Below, one piece after another: positions 53,935 through 63,933 of a DNA stretch of 64,000 nucleotides. Position 1 is the stretch's first letter, and every line of letters begins with the position of its first letter. The position numbers and the translations under genes were made by a program. This DNA comes from Acidobacteriota bacterium (lineage in GTDB: Bacteria; Acidobacteriota; UBA6911). The stretch spans positions 1-64,000 of the forward strand of contig JAISUT010000040.1 of the NCBI GenBank assembly GCA_031271905.1, in the 5' to 3' direction. Under the pieces are notes generated by a model. It had not been told where the DNA came from, did not search any database, and saw nothing but the letters and a program-made list of their open reading frames with translations.

Positions 53935-54055
53935 GTTGCGCCGCCACCAACCTCGAGGCGAAAGCAAGCCCGGGAAGGGCTCCGCGGCAAAGCCCAGGGT
54001 TGGAAGACGCGAAGCGCCGCCTGCCCTGGGACAGGGCGAAGAAGGGAATGCACAT

Positions 54056-55546
54056 ATGATTCGGCCATCGTTGGAAGCGTTGAAGGAAATTGCAAAACAG
54101 GGGACGGTGATCCCGGTCTCGAAGGACATCTTGGGCGACCTGGTCACGCCGGCAGCCGCGTTCCTGCGCATCGCCCACGGACGCCGCCGCGTCTTCCTGC
54201 TCGAGAGCGTGGAGGGGGGGGAGCGCCTGGCGCGCTACTCCTTCATCGGCTGGGACCCGTTCCTCGTCGTGCGCAGCCGGAATGGCGAAGTGAGCGTCGA
54301 GCGGCAGGGGGAGACTGTGGTCGAGCCGACGCGGGGCCTGGACAAGTTGCGCGAGATCGCCGCCGGTTTCCGTCCTGCGCCCGTGCCCGACCTGCCGCCG
54401 TTCCTGGGGGGGGGCGTCGGATATTTCGCCTACGACCTCGTCCGGCAGTTCGAGAAGCTCCCCGCGACGGCCGCGGACGACCTGGGCATGGACGACTACC
54501 AGGTGATGTACTTTTCCACCATCCTCGCCTTCGACCACCTGAAGCACCGCATCCACATCATCGTCAACATCTTCAACGACCGCGACGGCGCGGGCTTGGA
54601 GGAAAAGTACCAAGACGCCCTCTTGCGCATCGAGCAGATCGAGAGGCATCTCGGCACCCCCATCTCCCTGCCCGCGCCCCAGCCGCTGGGGGACGTGCCC
54701 GAACCGGCGTCGAACGTCGCGGAACCGGCCTATTACGAGAACGTGGAGGCGGCGAAAAAGCACATCTACGCCGGCGACATCTTCCAGGTGGTTCTCTCGC
54801 AACGCTTCTCGATGCCTGTCTCCTGCGACCCCTTCGACATCTACCGGGCGCTGCGCTTCATCAACCCGTCCCCGTACCTGTTCTTCCTGCGGATGGACGA
54901 CGTGTGCCTGATCGGCTCCTCGCCGGAGATGCTGGTGAAAGCCAGCGGAGGGCCCGGCGGCGTGAAGGTCGAATACGGGCCGATAGCGGGCACCCGCCCG
55001 CGCGGCAAGACCCCGGAGGAGGACGAGCGTCTGCGCGCGGAACTCCTCGCGGACGAGAAGGAGCGCGCGGAGCACATCATGCTGGTGGACCTGGGGCGCA
55101 ACGACCTGGGGCGCGTCTGCGACTACGGCACGGTCAAGGTGAGCGACCTGATGCGCATCGAGCGGTACAGCCACGTGATGCACCTGGTCAGCACCGTCCA
55201 GGGGCGTCTGCGCGCCGACCTCGACTGCTTCCACGCCCTGGAGTCGTGCCTGCCGGCGGGGACGGTCTCGGGCGCGCCCAAGGTCCGCGCCATGGAGATC
55301 ATCGAGGAGCGCGAGCCGTCGCGTCGCGGCGTCTACGGCGGGGCGGTCGGCTACGTCGATTTCTCCGGCAACCTCGACACCTGCATCGCCCTGCGTACGC
55401 TGGTCGTCAAGGACGGCGTGGCCTACATACAGGCCGGGGGCGGCATCGTCGCCGACTCCGACCCCCGCAAGGAGCGGGAGGAGTCGGTCAACAAGGCGAG
55501 CGCGCTCATCCGCGCCGTCAAATTCGCGCACGAGGGGCTGCGGTAG
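54056..55546 (+). CDS. trpE: Anthranilate synthase component I
   Basis: GGGVGYFAYDLVRQFEKL, SLSQRFSMP-like core, GSSPEMLVKA, PIAGTRPRGKTPEED, GTVSGAPKVRAMEII. Confidence 0.95.
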   Translation: MIRPSLEALKEIAKQGTVIPVSKDILGDLVTPAAAFLRIAHGRRRVFLLESVEGGERLARYSFIGWDPFLVVRSRNGEVSVERQGETVVEPTRGLDKLREIAAGFRPAPVPDLPPFLGGGVGYFAYDLVRQFEKLPATAADDLGMDDYQVMYFSTILAFDHLKHRIHIIVNIFNDRDGAGLEEKYQDALLRIEQIERHLGTPISLPAPQPLGDVPEPASNVAEPAYYENVEAAKKHIYAGDIFQVVLSQRFSMPVSCDPFDIYRALRFINPSPYLFFLRMDDVCLIGSSPEMLVKASGGPGGVKVEYGPIAGTRPRGKTPEEDERLRAELLADEKERAEHIMLVDLGRNDLGRVCDYGTVKVSDLMRIERYSHVMHLVSTVQGRLRADLDCFHALESCLPAGTVSGAPKVRAMEIIEEREPSRRGVYGGAVGYVDFSGNLDTCIALRTLVVKDGVAYIQAGGGIVADSDPRKEREESVNKASALIRAVKFAHEGLR

Positions 55547-55558
55547 GAGGTTGCGTTT

Positions 55559-56122
55559 ATGATCCTGATGATAGACAACTACGATTCCTTCACCTTCAAC
55601 CTCGTGCAGTACCTCGGCGAGCTGGGGCACGAGCTGAAGGTCGTGCGCAACGACGCCGTGACGCTGGACGAGATCGAGGGGCTGGCGCCGCAGTTCATCG
55701 TCGTCTCCCCCGGCCCGGGTCGCCCGGAGGACTCCGGCGTCATCGTCCCCGCCATCAAGCGCTTCGCCGGGACGGTGCCGATCCTGGGGGTCTGCCTCGG
55801 GCACCAGGCCATCGGCGCGGCTTTCGGCGGCAGCGTGGTCGCCGCGCCCAAGATCATGCACGGCAAGACCAGCCAGATCTTCCACGACGGCAAGTCGGTT
55901 TTCGCCGGACTGCCGAACCCCTTCGCCGCCACCCGCTACCACTCGCTGGTGGTGGCACCCGAAGGCCTCCCCGACTGCCTGGAAGTCTCCGCCAAGACCG
56001 AAGACGGCGTCATCATGGGGTTGCGCCACCGGGCGTTTCCGGTGGAGGGGGTGCAGTTCCACCCGGAGTCGATACTGACCGAGGCGGGGATGAAGCTCTT
56101 GGCGAACTTCGTGAAAGGTTGA
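55559..56122 (+). CDS. trpG: Anthranilate synthase component II (glutamine amidotransferase)
   Basis: [51 protein letters not shown]. Confidence 0.94.
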   Translation: MILMIDNYDSFTFNLVQYLGELGHELKVVRNDAVTLDEIEGLAPQFIVVSPGPGRPEDSGVIVPAIKRFAGTVPILGVCLGHQAIGAAFGGSVVAAPKIMHGKTSQIFHDGKSVFAGLPNPFAATRYHSLVVAPEGLPDCLEVSAKTEDGVIMGLRHRAFPVEGVQFHPESILTEAGMKLLANFVKG

Positions 56123-56126
56123 CGCC

Positions 56127-56984
56127 ATGACAGAAGACAATGACGTGTACCAGTTGCCGGAGGCGCTGGCGGGGACGGTCCTGGAAAAGATCATGGCGGC
56201 CAAGCTGCCGGCGTCCGCCGCTGCAGAAATCAAAGTTCCTTTGGCGGATTTGGAAGCCAGCCTCGGCGACGCCCCGGCGGCAAGGCCGTTGCGAGCCGCG
56301 CTGGCGCGCGCGGCGGGGGAGTCGCCGTCGGGCGTGGCGGTGATCGCCGAGATCAAGAAGGCGTCCCCCTCGGCGGGGCTCATCCGCGAGGACTTCCGTC
56401 CGCTCGAAATCGCCGCGTCCTACGCCGGGGCGGGGGCGGCGGCGCTCTCGGTCCTGACCGAGGAGGACTTCTTCCGCGGGGGCATGGACATATTGTCCTC
56501 GGTGCGCGCGGCCTCGCCCCTGCCCGTGCTGCGCAAGGACTTCATCGTCTCCGCGTACCAGCTCGTCGAGGCGCGGGCGGCGGGCGCGGACGCGGCCCTG
56601 CTGATCGTCGCCCTGCTGGGCGAGGCGCGCTTGGCGGGGTTGCTCGAAAAGGCCGCGGACTTGGGGCTGGACGCTCTGGTGGAGGTCCATTCCGAAGAGG
56701 AGCTGCGGACGGCCCTGCGCGCCGGGGCGAAACTGGTCGGCGTCAACAGCCGCGACCTGCGCACGTTCAAGGTGGACTTGGAGGTCGCGCGCCGCCTGGC
56801 CCGGCTCATGCCCGGCGACGTGTTCCCCGTGGCCGAGAGCGGCATCAAGACGGCTGAAGACGTGCGGTGGCTTGCCGATGCCGGTTACAAGGGGTTCCTG
56901 GTCGGCGAGCGGCTGATGCGCGCCCCCGACCCCGGCGCGGCGTTGCGGGAGCTGACGGGCGACATCCCTAGGAGCCATCGATGA
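56127..56984 (+). CDS. trpC: Indole-3-glycerol phosphate synthase
   Basis: VIAEIKKASPSAGLIREDFRP, SVLTEEDFFRGG, VLRKDFIVSAYQLVEARAAGADA. Confidence 0.95.
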   Translation: MTEDNDVYQLPEALAGTVLEKIMAAKLPASAAAEIKVPLADLEASLGDAPAARPLRAALARAAGESPSGVAVIAEIKKASPSAGLIREDFRPLEIAASYAGAGAAALSVLTEEDFFRGGMDILSSVRAASPLPVLRKDFIVSAYQLVEARAAGADAALLIVALLGEARLAGLLEKAADLGLDALVEVHSEEELRTALRAGAKLVGVNSRDLRTFKVDLEVARRLARLMPGDVFPVAESGIKTAEDVRWLADAGYKGFLVGERLMRAPDPGAALRELTGDIPRSHR

Positions 56985-57628
56985 AAGTGAAGGTCTGCGG
57001 CATCACCACCTACGAGGACGCGCGCATGGCGCTCGACTTGGGCGTGGACGCGCTCGGCTTCAACTTCTTCCCCGGAAGCCCGCGCCGCATCCGGCCGGAG
57101 GACGCGCGCGGCATCATACGCCGCCTGCCCGCATTCGCGGTGTCGGTGGGGCTTTTCGTCGACGTGCCCGCCCCCGCGCAAGTTGCCGAGGCCGCCGCCG
57201 CCGCCGGGGTCGGGGTCATCCAACTGCACGGCGACGAAAGCCCGGGGTATTGCCGGGAGCTGGGCGGGGCGGGGCTGCCGCTCATCAAGGCGTTCCGCGT
57301 CGGCGAAAACGGCGCGGACATCGCCGCATGCGTTGACGCCTACGATGTGCGGGCATATCTTTTCGACGCCAAGGACGACGCGCTTTTCGGCGGCACGGGC
57401 AAATCCTTCGACTGGGACTTGGTCAAGGACGTCGCGCGCCGCGTGCCGGTCGTCCTGGCGGGGGGGCTGCGCCCCGACAACGTGGGGCGGGCCGCCCGGA
57501 CGGTGCGGCCGTACGCGCTCGACGTCTGCAGCGGCGTTGAGTCCGCGCCGGGGAGGAAGGACGCGGGCAAATTGAGGGACTTCATGAACGAGGTGGGAAA
57601 TGTCAGTTCATCCGCTGACCGGGCCTGA
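56981..57628 (+). CDS. trpF: Phosphoribosylanthranilate isomerase
   Basis: [65 protein letters not shown]. Confidence 0.94.
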   Translation: MKVKVCGITTYEDARMALDLGVDALGFNFFPGSPRRIRPEDARGIIRRLPAFAVSVGLFVDVPAPAQVAEAAAAAGVGVIQLHGDESPGYCRELGGAGLPLIKAFRVGENGADIAACVDAYDVRAYLFDAKDDALFGGTGKSFDWDLVKDVARRVPVVLAGGLRPDNVGRAARTVRPYALDVCSGVESAPGRKDAGKLRDFMNEVGNVSSSADRA

Positions 57629-58802
57629 CCGGCACGGCCATTACGGCTTTTACGGCGGGCGCTTCGTCCCCGAAACGTTGATGGAACCTTTGGCCGAGCT
57701 GGAGGAAGCCTACGGCAAGGCCGCCGCCGACCCGGAGTTCCAGCGGGAGCTGGCGACGCTCCTCGGCGAGTATGTCGGGCGGCCCACGCCGCTCACCCCG
57801 GCTCGCCGCCTGGCCGCGCACCTGGGGCTGGGGCGCGTCTACCTCAAGCGCGAGGACCTGACCCACACGGGGGCGCACAAGATCAACAACGCCATCGGGC
57901 AGATCCTCCTGGCGCGGCGCATGGGCAAGCGCCGCATCATCGCCGAGACCGGCGCGGGGCAGCACGGCGTGGCGACGGCGACGGCGGCGGCGCTGTTCGG
58001 CATGGAGTGCGAGATCTACATGGGGACCGAGGACATGCGGCGCCAGGCGCTGAACGTCTTCCGCATGCGGCTGCTGGGGGCGAAGGTGAACCCGGTCGAT
58101 TCCGGCTCGCGCACGCTCAAGGACGCGATCAACGAGGCTATGCGCGACTGGGTGACGAACGTCGCCACCACCCACTACCTGCTCGGCTCCGTCCTGGGGG
58201 CGCACCCGTACCCGCAGATCGTGCGCGACTTCCAGGCGGTCATCGGCAAGGAGGCGCGCGGGCAGGTCATGGCGGCCGAGGGGCGGCTGCCGGATCTCCT
58301 GGTGGCCTGCGTCGGCGGCGGGAGCAACGCCATCGGGCTCTTCTACGAATTCCTCTCCGAACCCTCCGTGCGGATGGTCGGCGTGGAGGCGGGGGGGCGG
58401 GGGACGGCGCTGGGCGAGCACGCCGCGCGCTTCCAGGGCGGGCGTGTGGGCGTCCTGCAAGGGACGCTCAGCTACGTGTTGCAGGACGGTGACGGGCAGA
58501 TAGCGTCCACGCACTCGGTCTCGGCGGGGCTGGACTACGCCTCGGTCGGGCCGGAGCACGCCTGCCTGCACGACGGCGGGCGCGTCGAGTACACATCGGT
58601 CTCGGACGACGAGGCGCTCGCCGCGTTCCAGCTCTTGAGCCGCACCGAGGGGATCATCCCCGCGCTGGAAAGCTCCCACGCCGTCGCCGAGCTGGCGCGC
58701 CGCGCGCCGGAGATCGGCCCGGACGCGCTGGTGGTGGTGAACCTTTCCGGGCGCGGCGACAAGGACGTGATCCAAGTTGCGGAGATATTGGACGGCAAGT
58801 AG
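57600..58802 (+). CDS. trpB: Tryptophan synthase beta chain
   Basis: [57 protein letters not shown]. Confidence 0.97.
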   Translation: MSVHPLTGPDRHGHYGFYGGRFVPETLMEPLAELEEAYGKAAADPEFQRELATLLGEYVGRPTPLTPARRLAAHLGLGRVYLKREDLTHTGAHKINNAIGQILLARRMGKRRIIAETGAGQHGVATATAAALFGMECEIYMGTEDMRRQALNVFRMRLLGAKVNPVDSGSRTLKDAINEAMRDWVTNVATTHYLLGSVLGAHPYPQIVRDFQAVIGKEARGQVMAAEGRLPDLLVACVGGGSNAIGLFYEFLSEPSVRMVGVEAGGRGTALGEHAARFQGGRVGVLQGTLSYVLQDGDGQIASTHSVSAGLDYASVGPEHACLHDGGRVEYTSVSDDEALAAFQLLSRTEGIIPALESSHAVAELARRAPEIGPDALVVVNLSGRGDKDVIQVAEILDGK

Positions 58803-58929
58803 CCGCTTCGCGGGCGGCAAACAGCGGTTTATCGCAGAGGCGCATACGTCCCGCCATCACAACCGCGAAGCGGTTGCCAAAGCCCCGAAGGGGCTTCGGC
58901 GGCGAACATAAACATAAGGAGGCAGGTCG

Positions 58930-59736
58930 ATGGTGCGACGCATAGGCGAGACGTTCCGGCAACTCCAGGCCGAAGGGGGGAAGGCGTTGATCCCGTTCGT
59001 CGTTTCGGGCGACGCCGGCATCGAGACCACCGTCCGGTTGGTGCCGGAGCTGGAGGCGGCGGGGGCGCACATCGTGGAGCTGGGCATCCCGTTCTCCGAC
59101 CCGGTGGCGGACGGGCCGGTCATCCAGCGCGCCGCCATGCGGGCGCTCGCCGGCGGCTACGGCATGGCCGACCATCTGCGCGCGGTGGAGGAGATCCGGA
59201 AAAAGAGCGAGATCCCCATCCTCCTTTTCAGCTACTACAACCCGGTCTACCAGTACGGGCTGGAGGCGCTGGCGCGCGACGCGAAAAACGCCGGCGTGGA
59301 CGGCATCCTCGTCACCGACGTCACGCCGGAGGAGGGGGACGCCTACCGCGCCGCCATGGACGCCCGGGAGCTCGACTGCGTGTTCCTGGTCGCGCCCACC
59401 TCGGGCGAGGAGCGGGTGGCGAAGATCGCCGCCTGCTCCGGCGGCTTCGTCTACGTGGTCTCGCGCGCGGGGGTGACCGGCGCGCGGCAGGCGCTTTCGG
59501 ACATGGTGGCGCCGACCGTCGCGCGGGTGCGCCGCCACACGGCGCTCCCGGTCGCCGTGGGCTTCGGCGTATCGCGCCCGGAGCAGGTGCGGGCGGTCTG
59601 GGAGGTCGCCGACGGCGCGGTCGTGGGCAGCGCCCTGGTCGCGGAGATGGAGGCGGAGCTGGGGCGGGGCGGCTCGCCCGCGCAAGTCGCGGCGCGTGCC
59701 GCCGCCTTCTGCCGCAGCCTCGCGGAAAATAGATAA
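58930..59736 (+). CDS. trpA: Tryptophan synthase alpha chain
   Basis: ALIPFVVSGDAG, VELGIPFSDPVADGPVIQRA, ILLFSYYNPVYQYG, VSRAGVTGAR, GFGVSRPEQV. Confidence 0.96.
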   Translation: MVRRIGETFRQLQAEGGKALIPFVVSGDAGIETTVRLVPELEAAGAHIVELGIPFSDPVADGPVIQRAAMRALAGGYGMADHLRAVEEIRKKSEIPILLFSYYNPVYQYGLEALARDAKNAGVDGILVTDVTPEEGDAYRAAMDARELDCVFLVAPTSGEERVAKIAACSGGFVYVVSRAGVTGARQALSDMVAPTVARVRRHTALPVAVGFGVSRPEQVRAVWEVADGAVVGSALVAEMEAELGRGGSPAQVAARAAAFCRSLAENR

Positions 59737-59748
59737 CAAGGAGGGCGA

Positions 59749-61587
59749 ATGTACGTCATCGAGTTCGAGCCGGTGGGGCGGCGTGGGGTATGCCCGGAAG
59801 GGGAGACGCTGCTGGAATGCGCACGCCGCCTGGACGTGGACATCGTGAACGTCTGCGGGGGCGCGGGCGTCTGCGGGCGTTGCAAGGTGCAGGTCGTCTC
59901 CGGCGCGGTCTCGCCGCCGGACGCCGGCGAGAAGGAGGCGTTGACGGACAGGGAGGTCGCCGACGGCTATCGGCTGGCGTGCATGGCGCGCCCGCTCGGC
60001 AACGTCAAAGTCCATGTGCCGCCCGAGTCGCTGACCGCGCCGCAGCGGACGCAGGTGGAGGGGCTGGAGCTCGCCGTCAAGCCGGATCCTTCTTTCCAAA
60101 GCATGGATCTGGAGCTCACCCCGCCGACCATCGAGGCGCAGCATGCCGACGAGACGAACCTGCGTGAGGCGCTGGCGCGGGCGGGGCTCGACGACTGCCG
60201 CATAGACTTCGCCGTCTTGCAAAGGCTCTCGCCGCGCCTGCGCACGGAGAAGTGGCGGGTGCGCGCGGCGGTGCGTCCCGAGTCGCGCCCCGGCGCGTCG
60301 GACGCGGAGGTCGTCGCCGTCGGCGCCGGCACAGGCCTCCCCACGCGCTGGTGCGGCCTGGCCGTCGATATCGGCACCACGAAGGTCGCCGCCTACCTCG
60401 TGGACATGCAGAGCGGCAGGACGCTCGGGTCCAAAGGCCTGATGAACCCGCAGATCGCCTATGGTGAGGACGTGGTGGCGCGCATCTACGCCGCAGGCAA
60501 GTCGGCGGAGAGCGCCGCCAAGCTCCAGACCCTGCTGGTCGACGCCCTCAACGACGCCGTGGGGGGGCTTTGCGACGCTGCGGGCGTCTCCCCCGGCGAT
60601 GTCGCCGACGCGGTGATCGTCGGCAACACCGCCATCCACCACCTGTTCTTGAAACTACCCGTGCTGCAACTCGGCCTTGCGCCCTACGTGCCCGCCCTGC
60701 GCTCCGCCATCGACGTGAAGGCGCGCGACCTCGGATTGGGGATCGCGCCCGGCGCCTACGTCCACCTGCTGCCCAACATCGCAGGCTACGTCGGCGCCGA
60801 CCATGTCGCGATGATCCTGGGGACGGGCCTTGCGGAGAAGGACGGCGTGACCCTCGCCATCGACATCGGCACCAACACCGAGATGTGCCTCAACCGCCGG
60901 GGCGAGATGGCGAGCGTCTCCTGCGCCTCCGGCCCAGCCTTCGAGGGGGCGCATATCAAACATGGCATGCGCGCCGCGCCCGGCGCCATCGAGCATGTGC
61001 GCTTGGACGGCGAGCGCCTGTCCGTCCAGACCATCGGGGGGCTGCCGCCGACGGGCATCTGCGGTTCGGGGCTGCTCGACGTGGTGGCGCAGCTCCGGAA
61101 GAACGATGTCGTGGACTCGACCGGCAGGATGCGCCAGCACCCGTTGGTGCGCCTGCGCGAGGACGGGATGAAGGAGTTCGTCCTCGCCGGGCGCGCGGGG
61201 AAGGACGACATCACCATCTCCCAGAAAGACGTCCGGGAGCTGCAACTGGCGAAATCAGCCATCCGCCTCGGTGTTCGCGTCCTGGCCGAGTCGGCGGGCG
61301 TCCATGAGACGGAGATCGACGAGGTGGTCATCGCCGGCGCGTTCGGGACTTTCATCGACGTGGAGAGCGCTATAACCATCGGCATGCTCCCCGACCTGCC
61401 GCGCGAGAAGTTCAGCCAGGTCGGCAACGCCGCCGGGACGGGGGCGCGCTTGGCGCTGCTCTCCCTGCCGAGGCGGCGGGAGGCGGCCGCGGTTGCGGCG
61501 CGCATCCGCTACATCGAGCTTGCGGCCGTCCCCGATTTCAACCTGAAGCTGATAGAGGCCAGCGCCATGAAAGAGGGGGCGTATTAG
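59749..61587 (+). CDS. 2Fe-2S ferredoxin + ASKHA domain protein (DUF4445/RACE, corrinoid activation-like)
   Basis: CGGAGVCGRCKVQVVSG; GLAVDIGTTKVAAYLVDMQSG; LAIDIGTNTEMCLNRRGEM; DEVVIAGAFGTFIDVESAITIGMLPD. Confidence 0.87.
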   Translation: MYVIEFEPVGRRGVCPEGETLLECARRLDVDIVNVCGGAGVCGRCKVQVVSGAVSPPDAGEKEALTDREVADGYRLACMARPLGNVKVHVPPESLTAPQRTQVEGLELAVKPDPSFQSMDLELTPPTIEAQHADETNLREALARAGLDDCRIDFAVLQRLSPRLRTEKWRVRAAVRPESRPGASDAEVVAVGAGTGLPTRWCGLAVDIGTTKVAAYLVDMQSGRTLGSKGLMNPQIAYGEDVVARIYAAGKSAESAAKLQTLLVDALNDAVGGLCDAAGVSPGDVADAVIVGNTAIHHLFLKLPVLQLGLAPYVPALRSAIDVKARDLGLGIAPGAYVHLLPNIAGYVGADHVAMILGTGLAEKDGVTLAIDIGTNTEMCLNRRGEMASVSCASGPAFEGAHIKHGMRAAPGAIEHVRLDGERLSVQTIGGLPPTGICGSGLLDVVAQLRKNDVVDSTGRMRQHPLVRLREDGMKEFVLAGRAGKDDITISQKDVRELQLAKSAIRLGVRVLAESAGVHETEIDEVVIAGAFGTFIDVESAITIGMLPDLPREKFSQVGNAAGTGARLALLSLPRRREAAAVAARIRYIELAAVPDFNLKLIEASAMKEGAY

Positions 61588-61632
61588 GCCGGGCTGCTGT
61601 TGAAGGCGTCCGGCGCCGTGAGACGGGAGGCG

Positions 61633-62313
61633 TCAGCGGACGAGCCGCCGCAGGCGCTCCCAAGACTCTGACAGCAGCTCTTGGCGCACCTTGCGCACGT
61701 CGAAGCGCAACAGGGCGAACACCGTCTGGATGGCGACGCCCGCGCCGAATGCGGCGATGACCGTGCCGACGCCGGCGTGCCCGCCCAACAGCCAGCCCAG
61801 CAGCAACGCCGTCCCTTCCACGACTGCGCGGCAAAGCCCGACAGCGCGCCCGGTGCGGCGCGCCAGCACCACCATCAAGGAGTCGCGCGGCCCCGCGCCG
61901 TAGCCCGCGCCGATGTAGAAGAAGCTCGCGAAGGCGATCACGAAGAGTCCCGCCGCCATCATGGCGAGTCCGGCGGGGAAGGTGTGCATCTCGGGGATCC
62001 GGCGCGTCATCATCACCAGGTCGATGAAGACGCCGACCAGCACCATGTTCAGGAGCGTGCCGACGCCCACGTGCTCCCTCAGAAGCGCGGAGGCGGCGAC
62101 CAGGACGAACGAGACGAGGATGCTGGCGGTCCCGAAGGAGATGCCGAGCCGGTTCGACAACCCTTGGTGGAACACGTCCCACGGCGAAAGGCCGAGTCCA
62201 GCCTGTATGGTCAGGACGATGCCCACCGCGTACAGAAACGTCCCCCAAAGGAGCCGCAGCATCCTCACCCCTTCGTGCAAACGCCCCGACGCCATCGCCC
62301 CCTCCCTTGCCAT
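61633..62313 (-). CDS. YczE/YitT-like membrane protein
   Basis: LLWGTFLYAVGIVLTIQAGLGLSPWDVFHQGLS; GAGYGAGPRDSLMVVLARRTG. Confidence 0.8.
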   Translation of the reverse strand: MAREGAMASGRLHEGVRMLRLLWGTFLYAVGIVLTIQAGLGLSPWDVFHQGLSNRLGISFGTASILVSFVLVAASALLREHVGVGTLLNMVLVGVFIDLVMMTRRIPEMHTFPAGLAMMAAGLFVIAFASFFYIGAGYGAGPRDSLMVVLARRTGRAVGLCRAVVEGTALLLGWLLGGHAGVGTVIAAFGAGVAIQTVFALLRFDVRKVRQELLSESWERLRRLVR

Positions 62314-62593
62314 CCCGTCGCCATCCCTTGCAGGTTTCCCGTGCTAACGATATATCGTTCGCCCGCCGTTTCAACCGGAATGTTGCAAACGGAATGTGCC
62401 GGGAATTACGGGGCGGGCGCTCCGAGGCGTTGGGACAGTCCGAAAAAACCCGAAGTCCGAAAAAACCCGAAAAACGCGAAATGGATACGAAAAAAGGGGG
62501 ACTTGTGGCAAAATGTGGAGGTTCCTCCGTCCCCCCGTCCATCCGGTTTAGGACGGTGGCGGATGCCATTTTGAAATGTGTGGGCGGTAAGGC

Positions 62594-63532
62594 ATGACGA
62601 GCGTTGATCTGAGGTGGAAGAAGAACGTCGCCGCACAGGACGTGGAGGCGGTCGGTGCGGCGGGAGCGGCTGAAATCGTCATTGAGCCCCGGACGGCGCT
62701 GGACGCGGCGGCCTGCGACCTGTTGGCGAGATATTCGATCACGGTGCGGTATGCCGTTGCGAATCCGGTTCCCGGCGCGCAGGGTGCGTTCGAGTCTGGG
62801 GACGCGCCTGAGGGTGGTCGCACGGGACGGTTCTTCCACTCGCCGAAGGCCCAAGCGCTCAAAGAGGAGATATGCGCCGTCGGGCGAAAGCTCTGGTTGC
62901 GCGGCTTCGTGGACGGCAACGGCGGCAACATCTCCTGCCGCGTCGGCGGGGACGAGGTGATCTGCACGCCGACCCTGTTCAGCAAATTCGACCTGACCCC
63001 TGACGACCTGTGCCTGGTGGATCTCGAAGGCAACTATTTGGCGGGGCGCGAGCGCCCCACCAGCGAGGTGCGCATGCACCTGGTGGCGTACAAGAACTCC
63101 CCGCAGGCCAAGGCCGTGGTGCACTGCCATCCTCCGCATGCGACCGCCTATGCGATCTGCGGGCATGTGCCGCCTTCGGCGCTGAGTTCGGAGTTCGACG
63201 TCTTCATCGGGCGCGTCGCCTTGGCGCAGTACGAAACCCCGGGCACGATGGCGTTCGCCGAGACGGTGCGGCCTTACGTCGAACACCACAACGCGATCCT
63301 CTTGGCGAATCACGGGGTGGTGTGCTGGGCGGACACGCCGACCCATGCGGAGTGGTATGTGGAGAACCTCGAATCCTATTGCCAGACCTTCCTCATCACC
63401 CGCCAGCTCGGCGTCCCTTGCAGCAGCATCCCCTCGGCGAAGGTGGAGGAGCTGCGGGTCACGCGCCGACGCCTCGGACTGCCCGACAGCAACGGCGACA
63501 GCGAATCGGCGCCCGTGCCCGTCCTTTCCTGA
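62594..63532 (+). CDS. Class II aldolase/adducin family protein with N-terminal extension
   Basis: GNGGNISCRVGGDEVICTPT; VVHCHPPHATAYAICG; LLANHGVVCWADTPTHA; about 90 extra N-terminal residues. Confidence 0.87.
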   Translation: MTSVDLRWKKNVAAQDVEAVGAAGAAEIVIEPRTALDAAACDLLARYSITVRYAVANPVPGAQGAFESGDAPEGGRTGRFFHSPKAQALKEEICAVGRKLWLRGFVDGNGGNISCRVGGDEVICTPTLFSKFDLTPDDLCLVDLEGNYLAGRERPTSEVRMHLVAYKNSPQAKAVVHCHPPHATAYAICGHVPPSALSSEFDVFIGRVALAQYETPGTMAFAETVRPYVEHHNAILLANHGVVCWADTPTHAEWYVENLESYCQTFLITRQLGVPCSSIPSAKVEELRVTRRRLGLPDSNGDSESAPVPVLS

Positions 63533-63568
63533 CCGACGGCTTCCTCGTCACGGTTGTCTTGGCCGTCC

Positions 63569-63598
63569 TTGTTTTGCCGCAACGGACTCTGCTATACT
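63569..63598 (+). promoter_or_regulatory. Sigma70-type promoter for tRNA-Arg
   Basis: TTGTTT-N18-TATACT, ending 18 bp before the tRNA 5' end. Confidence 0.5.
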
Positions 63599-63615
63599 TC
63601 CGCCCATTCCTTTGG

Positions 63616-63692
63616 GCGCCCATAGCTCAGCCGGATAGAGCATCTGCCTTCTAAGCAGAGGGTCGCAGGTTCGAGCCCTGCTGGGCGTACCA
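63616..63692 (+). tRNA. tRNA-Arg (anticodon TCT), CCA encoded
   Basis: Acceptor GCGCCCA/TGGGCGT, anticodon arm CTGCC-TTCTAA-GCAG, T arm GCAGG-TTCGAGC-CCTGC, 3' ACCA. Confidence 0.93.
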
Positions 63693-63750
63693 TTAGAATC
63701 AACGACTTGCGAACGATTCCGCACACGTCTGACATCATCACCCACCATGC

Positions 63751-63933
63751 GTGCCATTTTTAGTGCCAGATTCCACGATCTTCAGCGAAAACGGAGGCGC
63801 CTCCGGTCCGCCACCGGTCGCGGCTCTCAACGACTCGAAGAACGCCGCCATCGCGAAGAAGTTCATCGGCCTGCCGCTTGACAAGACGGGCGAGAGGGGC
63901 TTTGCTAAGTACGGCTTCGCCATTGCGAAGTAA
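63751..63933 (+). pseudogene. Possible C-terminal remnant of a periplasmic substrate-binding protein (ModA-like)
   Basis: NDSKNAAIAKKFIGLPLDKTGERGFAKYGFAIAK* resembles the C-terminal tail of ModA-type proteins; no N-terminal domain upstream, where the tRNA lies. Confidence 0.35.

Noticed and set aside
53882-56383. 833-aa minus-strand ORF
   Set aside because: Antisense to trpE/trpG/trpC, which are unambiguous.
62439-62472. 17-bp direct repeat tccgaaaaaacccgaa(g/a)
   Set aside because: Two short A-rich units in an intergenic region; probably slippage, no other support.
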